This document shows positions 7,966-15,186 of a DNA stretch of 23,587 nucleotides, in pieces; position 1 is the stretch's first letter, and the number at the start of each line of letters is the position of its first letter. The stretch comes from a virus. Where the stretch lies: positions 1-23,587 of IMG/VR virus record IMGVR_UViG_3300031951_013541. One strand, given 5' to 3'. The notes beneath the pieces were generated by a model. It was not told where the DNA came from and did no database searches. It saw nothing but the letters and a program-made list of their open reading frames with translations. Made by a program: the position numbers and the translations under genes.

Positions 7966-8364
7966 TTATAAAGTATACCTGTCCGTCCAAGCTATATTTA
8001 CTGAAGATGCAGAAGAAATAAACGTACCCGTAGAAGAAAATATAGACTTTTTAATTGTCCATAAGGGATCGGTTTCTAATGTTCCTATTGGAGAAGTTCC
8101 TATATATGTAGCACTCATTCCATAATATTCAGACTTGTATTGTTTTGATTGAGTAGAACTTCCAGTTCCCAGTTTTGTTACACTTTTATCCGAATTGATT
8201 ATATATGCTCCATCATCTATTACAGAACAAACTTGCCCATAATATACATAAGGAGATGTGGTTGCATAGGAAGTTAAAGAATGATATGTCGAATGAACTT
8301 CTGTTGTATCCAATGCTTCTGCTTGGAGTCTATAAAAATTAACTGGAATAGTTAGAAATGCCAT
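7966..8364 (-). CDS. Small tail fibre-associated structural protein (132 aa)
   Basis: This lies between the two large fibre genes, with 3-nt spacers on both sides (TAAGTTATG and TAAATTATG), so it is part of the fibre operon. The protein starts MAFLTIPVNFYRLQAEALDT. It contains a beta-hairpin unit GQVCSVIDDGAYIINSDKSV ending KLGTG, a pattern common in phage fibre/baseplate connector proteins ('G.v..V.ddg.yy..d....w..l'), and ends in NIAWTDRYTL. It may link, cap or trimerise the neighbouring fibres. Function is inferred from the pattern and the neighbours. Confidence 0.65.
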   Translation of the reverse strand: MAFLTIPVNFYRLQAEALDTTEVHSTYHSLTSYATTSPYVYYGQVCSVIDDGAYIINSDKSVTKLGTGSSTQSKQYKSEYYGMSATYIGTSPIGTLETDPLWTIKKSIFSSTGTFISSASSVNIAWTDRYTL

Positions 8365-8367
8365 AAC

Positions 8368-11337
8368 TTAAAAAGATACTGAATATGTTTCTGCTTGTGG
8401 GTATCCTGCAGAGACCAAATATGTATAAACTCTGTAATTTGTAGAATTTGAATTGTTTGCTCCAGCAACAGAAACTGTTGTGTTTGTAAATGCGGTTGTA
8501 ATATTTCCTACCCCTACTTGTACTACTTGAACATTTATATTCGATAATGATGTTGGGAATGCAAAAGAAACTCTCTTATCTCCAGCTTGAATGTTTATAT
8601 TAAAAGATCTGGATGTAGTGGAATTTTCGAAAGATCTTACTTGTGTGGAATCAGAAGCCGCTGTAGTTGTTGTATCCGCTGTATAATAATTATTTCTAAA
8701 CGGGATAAATGTTGTAGTAGCTGTTCTAGTTCCTGATGGTGGTGGTGTTCCTGATGGGTTTCCTATATTATCATATAATTGAGGCCCAGTACCGTAATCA
8801 ACTTCTGTTGTAAAAGTGGTATTAGCATTAAGCTGAAAACTAGTTAAGAGCGGAGTAGAAGTAGAAGTAGAAGAAAGAATGCTTGCTCCAGATTTTATTC
8901 TAAATTGTGTAGCATCTCCAGCACTACCCTTATTGAAGTTTGGTGTTAAAGTTGGAGAGATGTTTGTTCCTATTTCATAGGATAGAGTAGTTGGGGATAT
9001 GGAAACGGAAAGTGTTGGTTGAGTATATACGGCAGGTATTACGGTTGTTAATAAATTTTTAAGAATAGTTTCAAAAGGAGTATTTGCGGGTATTACTGTA
9101 TTATTTGAATATGCTCCTAAACTTGAAGAAAGTTTTGCAGTAATAGGAGTTGTTGTAGTATTTGTTGATGTAAGGCTTGGTTGTAGATTTTGAATGTCTT
9201 GAATTTCTAATAATACATTTCCCGTTTTATTTGCAACAGATTGAACTGGAGCAGCAGATGCTGCTCTTTGAATTGTAAAATATTTGTTAAGCGAACCTTC
9301 TAATAAACTATCGGTTGTACCTGGTGATCCTACTATCTCGACATATGTACTTCCGCCCCATCTATAAACCTTGTTATTATCTAGTGTAATATAAAGAACA
9401 CTTTGAAGACCAGTTCCAGTCGAAGTTAATGAATCGAAAGTTGTATATTCTTGAATCTCATCAACAGAACCTGGTAAGTGAATCGTTGGTATTAAATTGT
9501 TTACTAACTCTACATAATTTCCGGCGGGTTGTTTGGAGTTGAGTGTACTTTGTAAATTGTTTATGTCTGTTATTTCAAGCGTCACATCACCAGTTTTAGT
9601 CGCTACTGATTTAACTGGAGCATCTGAGATAACTCTATCTGATCTATAGAAAAGATGAACAGAACCTTCAATTAGATCATCCGTATTTCTTACCGTATCG
9701 CCTGTATCGCCTTTAGGCCCGACTAAGCTATTTAAGAAATCTTGTTCTGATCCTACATTACCTTCAGAAGTCCAAATATCATATGCGCTTTGTCCTGTTT
9801 CTCCGATGTCTCCTTGTACACCCTTTAAACTACTTAAATAATCAGAAACTGTTCCATCGTTTCCAGCTGATAACCAAACCTGATAAGAATTTTCTCCCTT
9901 TGGACCAGCAATACCTTGTTCACCTACAGGCCCGACTAAGCTATCTAAAAAATCTTGCTCAGAACCAGAGTTTCCATTACTACGCCAAATATCATAAGCA
10001 CTTTGCCCATCAAAACCATTCTCCCCTTGAATGCCTTCTGGTCCTTCAATCCCCACAGGTCCGATTAAACTATCTAAAAATTCTTGTTCAGAACCTAAAT
10101 TTCCATTATCACGCCAAATTTCATAAGCACTTTGTCCTATCGGTCCTATATCACCCTTATCTCCTTTAAACGCAAGTAATCCATTAACTGTTTGATAATT
10201 TGGTGTTATTATTACAATATTAGAACCAGAATCTGGAGGATCTATAAATTTAACTATATCGCCTGAAAGGGTATAAGAAGAATTAGAAAGTTGTCTGACA
10301 TTATCTACAAACACTTCAACAAGTGAAGCATTAGAAGAATTGTTAGTTCCTGAAACTGTAAAATTGGTTGTAACCCCATCCGCAGCAAAAATAAATTTAG
10401 AAGGGTCAGGAATTAAAGCATTAGAAGGAATCCCATTATTGGAACCACTAAAAATTTGAGCTAAATCTACACCACCAGACAAATAACGACCCAATACATT
10501 TAAATCACCATTCATGGTACCACCATCCGCATATTGAACTGCATTGGTACCACCACCACTACTACTCATTCCTATGTTAGGATAAACTTGTCGAACTTTG
10601 TTTATTTGTTCAGCGACAATGGATTTAATTTTAACATCTTCCTCAGATGGTTTTATCTCGTTTTTACTATCTCTAGCAAGCTCTTGGGCGTATTTAGAAA
10701 CAAAAGATGATTTCTTTTCAGTCGAATCGTCTTTATTTAAATTTAATAATTCTACATTATTCTCCTCTTCAGTCTTCTCTTTTTTTACTTTTGTTTTACT
10801 AGAAGCTTTTAATTCTTTTACTATAGATTGAACTCCACTTTTTTTCTTTTTTTCTTTTTCTAACGCGTTGCCTAATTCAGCAATAAATGATTCAAAAGGT
10901 TCTTCTGATTTTTGTGCGTCAATTTCTATATCGTTGGAAGTTTCTTTTAAAGGAGGTTCATTTATTTTTTTTAATTCTTTTTCCTTTTTTAATGTTTGTG
11001 CTAATGTAGTTACAAAAGATTCAAAAGGTTCTTCAGGGTTTGGTGTAGGTTCTAAAATTTCATTTAGAGGTTCATCAGATTTAAGTAATTCTTCTTTTTT
11101 TTCGGGAACAACTTCTTGACTTGCTAGAGGAACATCATTTATTTTTTTTGACTCTTTTTCTTTTTTTATCGTCTCTGCTAAGGTAGCAACAAAAGACTCA
11201 AACGGCTCTGAAGATTTAGGCAGCTCATTAGATTGTTGATTTTCTTCAACAACTACAATTTCTTCTTTATTCTTGGGTTCATCACCTTTGTCAGAAGCCT
11301 GTTTGTAGCCTTCAATGACATCAGCCGCATAAGACAT
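8368..11337 (-). CDS. Long tail fibre protein with collagen-like repeats (989 aa)
   Basis: Residues 1-250 are charged and Lys/Glu-rich, with three copies of an EPFESF...KKEKE..KKIN motif (44-70, 103-130, 146-170) and a degenerate fourth near 210. Around 272-300 is DGGTMNGDLNVLGRYLSGG, a common fibre hinge. Residues 300-390 form a beta module ending in a DNVRQ-type turn. About 390-550 holds collagen-like Gly-X-Y runs alternating with four 'SAYDIW....G..QDFL.SL.GP' units. About 553-720 has two copies of a 'L.EGS...F...R...APV.SVA.KTG.V.LEI.DI.NLQ' fibre repeat. The last 240 residues start SVSISPTTLSYEIGTNISP and are all beta, like the receptor-binding ends of other phage fibres. It is a virion appendage for adsorption, directly downstream of nrdA (15-nt gap). 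Confidence 0.9.
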   Translation of the reverse strand: MSYAADVIEGYKQASDKGDEPKNKEEIVVVEENQQSNELPKSSEPFESFVATLAETIKKEKESKKINDVPLASQEVVPEKKEELLKSDEPLNEILEPTPNPEEPFESFVTTLAQTLKKEKELKKINEPPLKETSNDIEIDAQKSEEPFESFIAELGNALEKEKKKKSGVQSIVKELKASSKTKVKKEKTEEENNVELLNLNKDDSTEKKSSFVSKYAQELARDSKNEIKPSEEDVKIKSIVAEQINKVRQVYPNIGMSSSGGGTNAVQYADGGTMNGDLNVLGRYLSGGVDLAQIFSGSNNGIPSNALIPDPSKFIFAADGVTTNFTVSGTNNSSNASLVEVFVDNVRQLSNSSYTLSGDIVKFIDPPDSGSNIVIITPNYQTVNGLLAFKGDKGDIGPIGQSAYEIWRDNGNLGSEQEFLDSLIGPVGIEGPEGIQGENGFDGQSAYDIWRSNGNSGSEQDFLDSLVGPVGEQGIAGPKGENSYQVWLSAGNDGTVSDYLSSLKGVQGDIGETGQSAYDIWTSEGNVGSEQDFLNSLVGPKGDTGDTVRNTDDLIEGSVHLFYRSDRVISDAPVKSVATKTGDVTLEITDINNLQSTLNSKQPAGNYVELVNNLIPTIHLPGSVDEIQEYTTFDSLTSTGTGLQSVLYITLDNNKVYRWGGSTYVEIVGSPGTTDSLLEGSLNKYFTIQRAASAAPVQSVANKTGNVLLEIQDIQNLQPSLTSTNTTTTPITAKLSSSLGAYSNNTVIPANTPFETILKNLLTTVIPAVYTQPTLSVSISPTTLSYEIGTNISPTLTPNFNKGSAGDATQFRIKSGASILSSTSTSTPLLTSFQLNANTTFTTEVDYGTGPQLYDNIGNPSGTPPPSGTRTATTTFIPFRNNYYTADTTTTAASDSTQVRSFENSTTSRSFNINIQAGDKRVSFAFPTSLSNINVQVVQVGVGNITTAFTNTTVSVAGANNSNSTNYRVYTYLVSAGYPQAETYSVSF
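9692..10172 (-). repeat. Collagen-like and 'SAYDIW' repeat region in the 989-aa fibre
   Basis: Four imperfect units read on the minus strand. Each is made of SAY(D/E)IW or SYQVW, a G.SEQ(D/E)FL(D/N)SL-type stretch, and a Gly-X-Y triplet run such as GPVGEQGIAGPKGEN. Unit length falls from about 43 to 33 residues through different numbers of GXY triplets. The underlying DNA is repetitive as well, so copy-number change by recombination is plausible. Confidence 0.85.
10828..11208 (-). repeat. Three-copy EPFESF/KKEKE motif in the N-terminus of the fibre
   Basis: Protein copies begin EPFESFVATLAETIKKEKES (44), EPFESFVTTLAQTLKKEKEL (105 region) and EPFESFIAELGNALEKEKKK (146 region). They are separated by Glu/Pro-rich linkers of unequal length (starts about 59 and 43 residues apart). 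Each is a short aromatic patch followed by an amphipathic, Lys-rich helix. The copies are clear by eye. Confidence 0.85.
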
Positions 11338-11352
11338 ACTATTACTTATAGC

Positions 11353-13008
11353 TTATCCTTCACATGACTTACATGTAAGTATAGAACGAGCTAATTCTTG
11401 AGCGGGATTAGCAGATCGTTGATAGTATAAACTTTTAATCCCTTGTTCCCAAGCAAAGATCATTAATTCATTAACTTCTTTTGGTTTAGTGTTTGGCGGA
11501 ATCATTAGATTCAACGATTGGCCTTGATCAATATACTTCTGGCGTTGTGCTGCTTGAATGACAATTTCTTTTTGTGAAATTTCACCAAAAGTCTTAAAAA
11601 CATTCTTTTCTTCTTCTGTAAGAAATTCTAAATGTTGTACGGAACCACCATGAACCAAAACAGACTTCCATACTTCATCATTATCTTGATCTTTATCTTT
11701 AAGAAGTTTTTTAAGGTATGGATTTTTATATGTGAATTTGCCTTTAGCTAGATCTTTAACAAAATAATTGGAATTAAGAGGTTCAATAGAAGGAGACACT
11801 TGTCCTAAAATAAAACTAGAAGAAGTGGTAGGTGCAACAGCAAGAGTTGTAGTATTCCTTCTTTTGTCTTTGGAATCACCATATATAGGAGCTTCACCAA
11901 AAATCTCAGCTAATTCTTTAGTAGCGGAGTCTGCTTTGTCTCTAATACTTTTCCAAATTTGATTGTTAAGCATTTTAGCTTCCATGGATTCAAATGCAAT
12001 CATTTGTGATTGAAGAAGAGAATGCCAACCCAAAACACCTAAACCTAAAGCTCTTTGATTTTCAGCAAACTTTCTTGGAGCTTGCATAAATTGCATATCT
12101 TTTGTCTTTTCGATAAATTCAGACATCACTGCATCCAAAAAATAAATTATAGTTTGTACTGCATCAGTATCTTTCCATTCTTCCCATTTCTCTAAATTCA
12201 TAGAAGATAAATCACAAACAAAAGATTCATCTTCTGAATTAGACAGAAAAATCTCTGAACAAAGATTGCTATTATTAATTTTTAATTTTTTATCTTTATA
12301 AATTTGAGGAGCTTGATTATTAGCATTATCACTAAAGAAAATATAAGGATAACCAGATTCGAAACGTTTCTTGACAACAAGACCCCAAATACGTCTTGCT
12401 TCTTTATCTCCATCAACTATCTTCTTCATCCACTCATCTGAAACACAAACACCAATAGAAAGGTCTTGAATTTCATTACCCTCAGAACGTATTTTAAGAA
12501 ATTCTTCAATGTCAGGATGATCGATAGGAAGGTAAGCTGCAAAAGAACCTCTACGCACATTTCCTTGGGAGACCACATTCATTAGTTTATTATAAAGTTC
12601 CATGAAATGAACAGATCCAGTAGAACTACCCCCAGAAGAAATAGAAGTACCTCTCCCCCTCACACCACCAAAGTAAGCTGAAGTACCACCGCCTTGTGCA
12701 GTCATAATACCAACCTCAGCAACCTTTTCTAAAATACCAGGCATGGTATCTGGGATATAAGAACCAAAACAAGAAATAGGAAGACCTCTTTTACGACCAA
12801 AATTAGCCCATATAGGAGAACTTAAACTGTAAAAGCCTCTAGAAAGATAATCTTCAAACTTATCAGCAAATCCTTTAATTTGAAGATATTTTTCTGCAGC
12901 GACACAAATATCTTTAATTCTTTGTTCTGCAGACTCCCCATCCAACAAATATCCTCTTTCAAGAAATTTTCGAGAATCTTTGTTGAGCCAATAAATGTCT
13001 TTATTCAT
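11353..13008 (-). CDS. nrdA: Class I ribonucleotide reductase, catalytic alpha subunit, short form without ATP-cone
   Basis: The enzyme reduces ribonucleoside diphosphates to deoxyribonucleotides for phage DNA synthesis. All catalytic residues are visible: Cys80 (PISCFG) and Cys265 (SFVCDLSSMNL), the redox pair; Asn248, Cys250 and Glu252 (SNLCSE), the thiyl radical site; Tyr528-Tyr529 (SLYYQRS), the radical-transfer pair; and the C-terminal CKSC (546-549) that re-reduces the active site. The specificity loop region is TAQGGGTSAYFGG to GGSSTGSVHF. At 551 aa it is much shorter than E. coli or T4 NrdA (about 750 aa), because it begins almost directly with the ten-stranded barrel domain and has no N-terminal ATP-cone. 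It follows nrdB by 35 nt and precedes the 989-aa fibre gene in the same orientation. No SD precedes its ATG. Confidence 0.97.
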   Translation of the reverse strand: MNKDIYWLNKDSRKFLERGYLLDGESAEQRIKDICVAAEKYLQIKGFADKFEDYLSRGFYSLSSPIWANFGRKRGLPISCFGSYIPDTMPGILEKVAEVGIMTAQGGGTSAYFGGVRGRGTSISSGGSSTGSVHFMELYNKLMNVVSQGNVRRGSFAAYLPIDHPDIEEFLKIRSEGNEIQDLSIGVCVSDEWMKKIVDGDKEARRIWGLVVKKRFESGYPYIFFSDNANNQAPQIYKDKKLKINNSNLCSEIFLSNSEDESFVCDLSSMNLEKWEEWKDTDAVQTIIYFLDAVMSEFIEKTKDMQFMQAPRKFAENQRALGLGVLGWHSLLQSQMIAFESMEAKMLNNQIWKSIRDKADSATKELAEIFGEAPIYGDSKDKRRNTTTLAVAPTTSSSFILGQVSPSIEPLNSNYFVKDLAKGKFTYKNPYLKKLLKDKDQDNDEVWKSVLVHGGSVQHLEFLTEEEKNVFKTFGEISQKEIVIQAAQRQKYIDQGQSLNLMIPPNTKPKEVNELMIFAWEQGIKSLYYQRSANPAQELARSILTCKSCEG

Positions 13009-13043
13009 TAGATTATTTTATTGCACTTTTGAGGATAGTCACA

Positions 13044-14018
13044 TTAAAACAAATCATCCTCTGAAAAAGATTGATTCTTCTTAGAGTATTCCACTGGTCT
13101 ACTCGAAAAAAAGTCAGTCATGTTGTTGCCCAAAAGTTCCTCTTCAAACCACATAGTAGACGTTATTGTCTCTTTGTCTGTCTCAAAAGCTTTAGGAAAT
13201 TTGATCATTCCTAGCGATTGATTAATTCTGTTTTTTACAAATTCTTTTAAAATATCAGCACTAAGACCTTCTTCTTGAATACCATTAACCATCCAATCAA
13301 TAATTTTAGCTTCGGCTTTATAAGCTTCTTCTGCTTCATGAAGAATTCTATCTTCTAATTCTTTATCGAATAAATCAGGATATTCTTCACGTATGGTATT
13401 AATAATCTTAGCACCTACTAATGCATGAATATTTTCTTCATTGCGGGTATACTTGACTTGTTGGTCGGTGTCTTTGAGAACATTTTTAAATCTAGCAAAC
13501 CAATTAATAACATAAAATTGACTAAACAAAGAAACATTTTCTACAAAAAGAGTAAACAAAATTAAAGCATAGAGATATTGTTTCTTGGAGTCCTTATAAA
13601 ATTTATGGGTATACTTTTTAAGATAATTGACTCTACCTTGAATCCAATCTAATTTTAAATTTTGTTCAAATACTTCTTCTAATCCTAAAACAGAAAGTAA
13701 TCTTTCATACGCATTATTATGAATTACTTCAGTGTTTGCCATCACATACCCCAAATCTTGAAGAGAAGGATGGGGGAGATTTTCCCCGAGTTTAGCCCAA
13801 AATGTTTTAACAGCTACTTCAATTTGCCCGATAGCAGAAAGAGTTCTAATAACAATTTCTCTTTCCTGGTCATTTAAATTAACTTTAAATTGTTGAACAT
13901 CGGATTTAAAAGAAAATTCTTTATCTGTCCAAAATCCATTATGCATAGATTGAATAAATTGTTCGGTCCAAGGGTAAAAGTTTGGTTTTCTAGAGATTTG
14001 TTCTTCAAATATTTTCAT
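13044..14018 (-). CDS. nrdB: Class I ribonucleotide reductase, radical-generating beta subunit
   Basis: This ferritin-like helical protein of 324 aa holds the dimetal centre that makes the radical passed to NrdA. Ligands can be read as Glu67 (QIEVAVKTFW), Glu97 and His100 (NTEVIHNNAY), Glu160 (LFVENVSLFSQF), and Glu195 and His198 (EENIHA). Tyr104 lies four residues after His100, as Tyr122 does in E. coli, so a tyrosyl radical is likely. Glu67 takes the place usually held by Asp84 in E. coli. The C-terminus SFSEDDLF is the tail peptide that docks in NrdA. The N-terminus starts straight into the fold, so there is no ATP-cone here either. It lies after a 60-nt gap downstream of the 183-aa gene. 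Confidence 0.97.
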   Translation of the reverse strand: MKIFEEQISRKPNFYPWTEQFIQSMHNGFWTDKEFSFKSDVQQFKVNLNDQEREIVIRTLSAIGQIEVAVKTFWAKLGENLPHPSLQDLGYVMANTEVIHNNAYERLLSVLGLEEVFEQNLKLDWIQGRVNYLKKYTHKFYKDSKKQYLYALILFTLFVENVSLFSQFYVINWFARFKNVLKDTDQQVKYTRNEENIHALVGAKIINTIREEYPDLFDKELEDRILHEAEEAYKAEAKIIDWMVNGIQEEGLSADILKEFVKNRINQSLGMIKFPKAFETDKETITSTMWFEEELLGNNMTDFFSSRPVEYSKKNQSFSEDDLF

Positions 14019-14043
14019 AAAAATTATTTTTGGGCATAGTGGT

Positions 14044-14074
14044 AGTATAGTATGTTTTTGTGTTTTTTCTACAA
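14044..14074 (-). promoter_or_regulatory. Possible promoter in the 60-nt gap upstream of nrdB
   Basis: On the minus strand TTGTAG (14074-14069) is followed after 16 nt by TACTAT (14052-14047), or after 19 nt by TATACT (14049-14044). The gap 14019-14078 is the only long intergenic stretch within the minus-strand block, so independent control of nrdBA would have to act here. The assignment is weak because the region is AT-rich and the host consensus is unknown. Confidence 0.27.
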
Positions 14075-14078
14075 TCTA

Positions 14079-14630
14079 TTATCTTGTAGGTAATGCTTCC
14101 CACCCAGTATAAGGTTTAGACATATCATGGGAAGCTGCTCCTGAGGTAGGAATCTTTACGTTTTTATTTTGTAAATTAACATCAAATTTAAGATCTGAAG
14201 TAGCTTTGACTTCTTCTGGTTTAATGTTAATTTTAGATTTTCTTTTAACACTATCAGGAACTGGTCCTGTATTATTACCATCGTCCATAATTTCCAATGA
14301 CTCGATAGGAACAGTCATTGGGGTTCTATATAAACCAGGTGCGTATTCTATAATAACATCTACGTACATAGCATCTGGAGATTCAGAACCTCCACGATAA
14401 TTTTGTGATGTAGTTGGATAAATGGACTTAACCGCAGATACTCTAAGATTGAGATCAAAGTTAGGATCCATGCAAGATTTAATAAGGTCAACAAATCCTT
14501 TTGGTTTTTGTTTAAAAAATTCTAAACGAAGACAATCTTTGCGGTAACGAACTCTGTCACCAACAATAAATCCTCCTTGTTGATATCTTTCCAACATACC
14601 TTCATACAATGTATTAAACTTCATATCCAT
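14079..14630 (-). CDS. Hypothetical protein, first gene of the nrd/fibre block (183 aa)
   Basis: I do not recognise a named family. The N-terminal 30 residues (MDMKFNTLYEGMLERYQQGG) look helical. Then FIVGDRVRYRKDCL opens a beta-rich domain of about 100 residues with VSAVKSIYPTT, AMYVDVIIEYAPGLY and PMTVPIESLEIMDD, resembling an SH3/KOW-like or small barrel fold. The last 65 residues are polar and low in complexity, with KPYTGWEALPTR at the end. It has its own upstream late-promoter-like box, is divergent from the gp25-like gene, and precedes nrdB by 60 nt. An alternative ATG lies two codons downstream. A virion or assembly role is possible from the neighbours but unproven. Confidence 0.75.
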   Translation of the reverse strand: MDMKFNTLYEGMLERYQQGGFIVGDRVRYRKDCLRLEFFKQKPKGFVDLIKSCMDPNFDLNLRVSAVKSIYPTTSQNYRGGSESPDAMYVDVIIEYAPGLYRTPMTVPIESLEIMDDGNNTGPVPDSVKRKSKINIKPEEVKATSDLKFDVNLQNKNVKIPTSGAASHDMSKPYTGWEALPTR

Positions 14631-14646
14631 AATTTATTTTAGTGAT

Positions 14647-14656
14647 ATTATTTATG
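14647..14656 (-). promoter_or_regulatory. T4-late-promoter-like box upstream of the 183-aa gene
   Basis: The minus strand reads CATAAATAAT at 14656-14647, of which CATAAATA matches 7 of 8 bases of the T4 late box TATAAATA. It ends 16 nt before the ATG at 14630, a normal late-promoter geometry. On the plus strand of the same gap TTAAATAA (14667-14674) ends 8 nt before the gp25-like ATG and could be a weaker counterpart. The phage sigma (gp55-like) is not in the window. Confidence 0.35.
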
Positions 14657-14682
14657 GGTTTTTCTCTTAAATAATAGAAACA

Positions 14683-15183
14683 ATGGCTATTAAAATTAAA
14701 AATTTAGAACAACTGGCCTCAGAATACACTACACAGAGGTATGTTTTTAAAGATTTATTTTTGGACATTAATCTTTCTAAAATACAATCTCCAGGATATC
14801 CGTTGCCTGTACCTGGAGCAGACATTAAAGCTTCTTTTGATGTCGGTGCTATAACAAATTCTTTAACTAATTTGTTTAATACTTTACCAGGTCAAAGATT
14901 TTTATTTCCAGAGTATGGATTAGATCTTCATAGATTTCTTTTTGAACCTATGAGTGATTTTAATGCAGAAATTTTAGGCCGTAAAATTTTAAACGGTATT
15001 GAAACTTACGAATCCAGAGTAAAAGTTTTACAAGTAAGAGTAATACCTGATTACGATAATAACCTTTATAACATAACTATAATGATAGAAATACCAATTT
15101 TAAGTACTACAACCCAAACACAATTTAGTTTAGATTTGAAAAAACAAACATTTATATTTGTACCGACTTCCAGAAACCAGTAA
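14683..15183 (+). CDS. 25: Baseplate wedge subunit, gp25-like
   Basis: This protein nucleates sheath polymerisation and joins the gp6 ring in contractile tails and related injection machines. It has 166 aa; T4 gp25 is 132 aa and the extra length is mostly N-terminal. The family signature is at about 69-92: PGQRFLFPEYGLDLHRFLFE, the 'G.r...PefG..l...lFe' core. It is followed by the helix ILGRKILNGIETYESRVKV and paired strands VRVIPDYDNNLYNITIMIEI that complete the fold. The next gene (gp6-like) starts 3 nt after its stop (TAACGTATG), matching the functional partnership. The start has no SD. Confidence 0.92.
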   Translation: MAIKIKNLEQLASEYTTQRYVFKDLFLDINLSKIQSPGYPLPVPGADIKASFDVGAITNSLTNLFNTLPGQRFLFPEYGLDLHRFLFEPMSDFNAEILGRKILNGIETYESRVKVLQVRVIPDYDNNLYNITIMIEIPILSTTTQTQFSLDLKKQTFIFVPTSRNQ

Positions 15184-15186
15184 CGT

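Noticed and set aside
7682-8125. Plus-strand 147-codon frame opposite the junction of the 1120-aa and 132-aa genes
   Set aside because: It is antisense to two well-supported structural genes and shows no protein-like motif; it is a frame shadow.
9783-10169. Plus-strand 128-codon frame rich in His/Leu/Tyr
   Set aside because: It is the antisense of the collagen-like repeats, which gives it an artificial repeat; not a gene.
8368-11337. Bacterial surface collagen-like adhesin instead of phage fibre
   Set aside because: There is no signal peptide or anchor, and the gene lies in a block with phage fibre repeats, other fibre genes and baseplate genes.
14019-14078. tRNA or small RNA gene in the gap before nrdB
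   Set aside because: Only 60 nt, with no cloverleaf arms or GTTCRA-like T-loop; too short for a tRNA.
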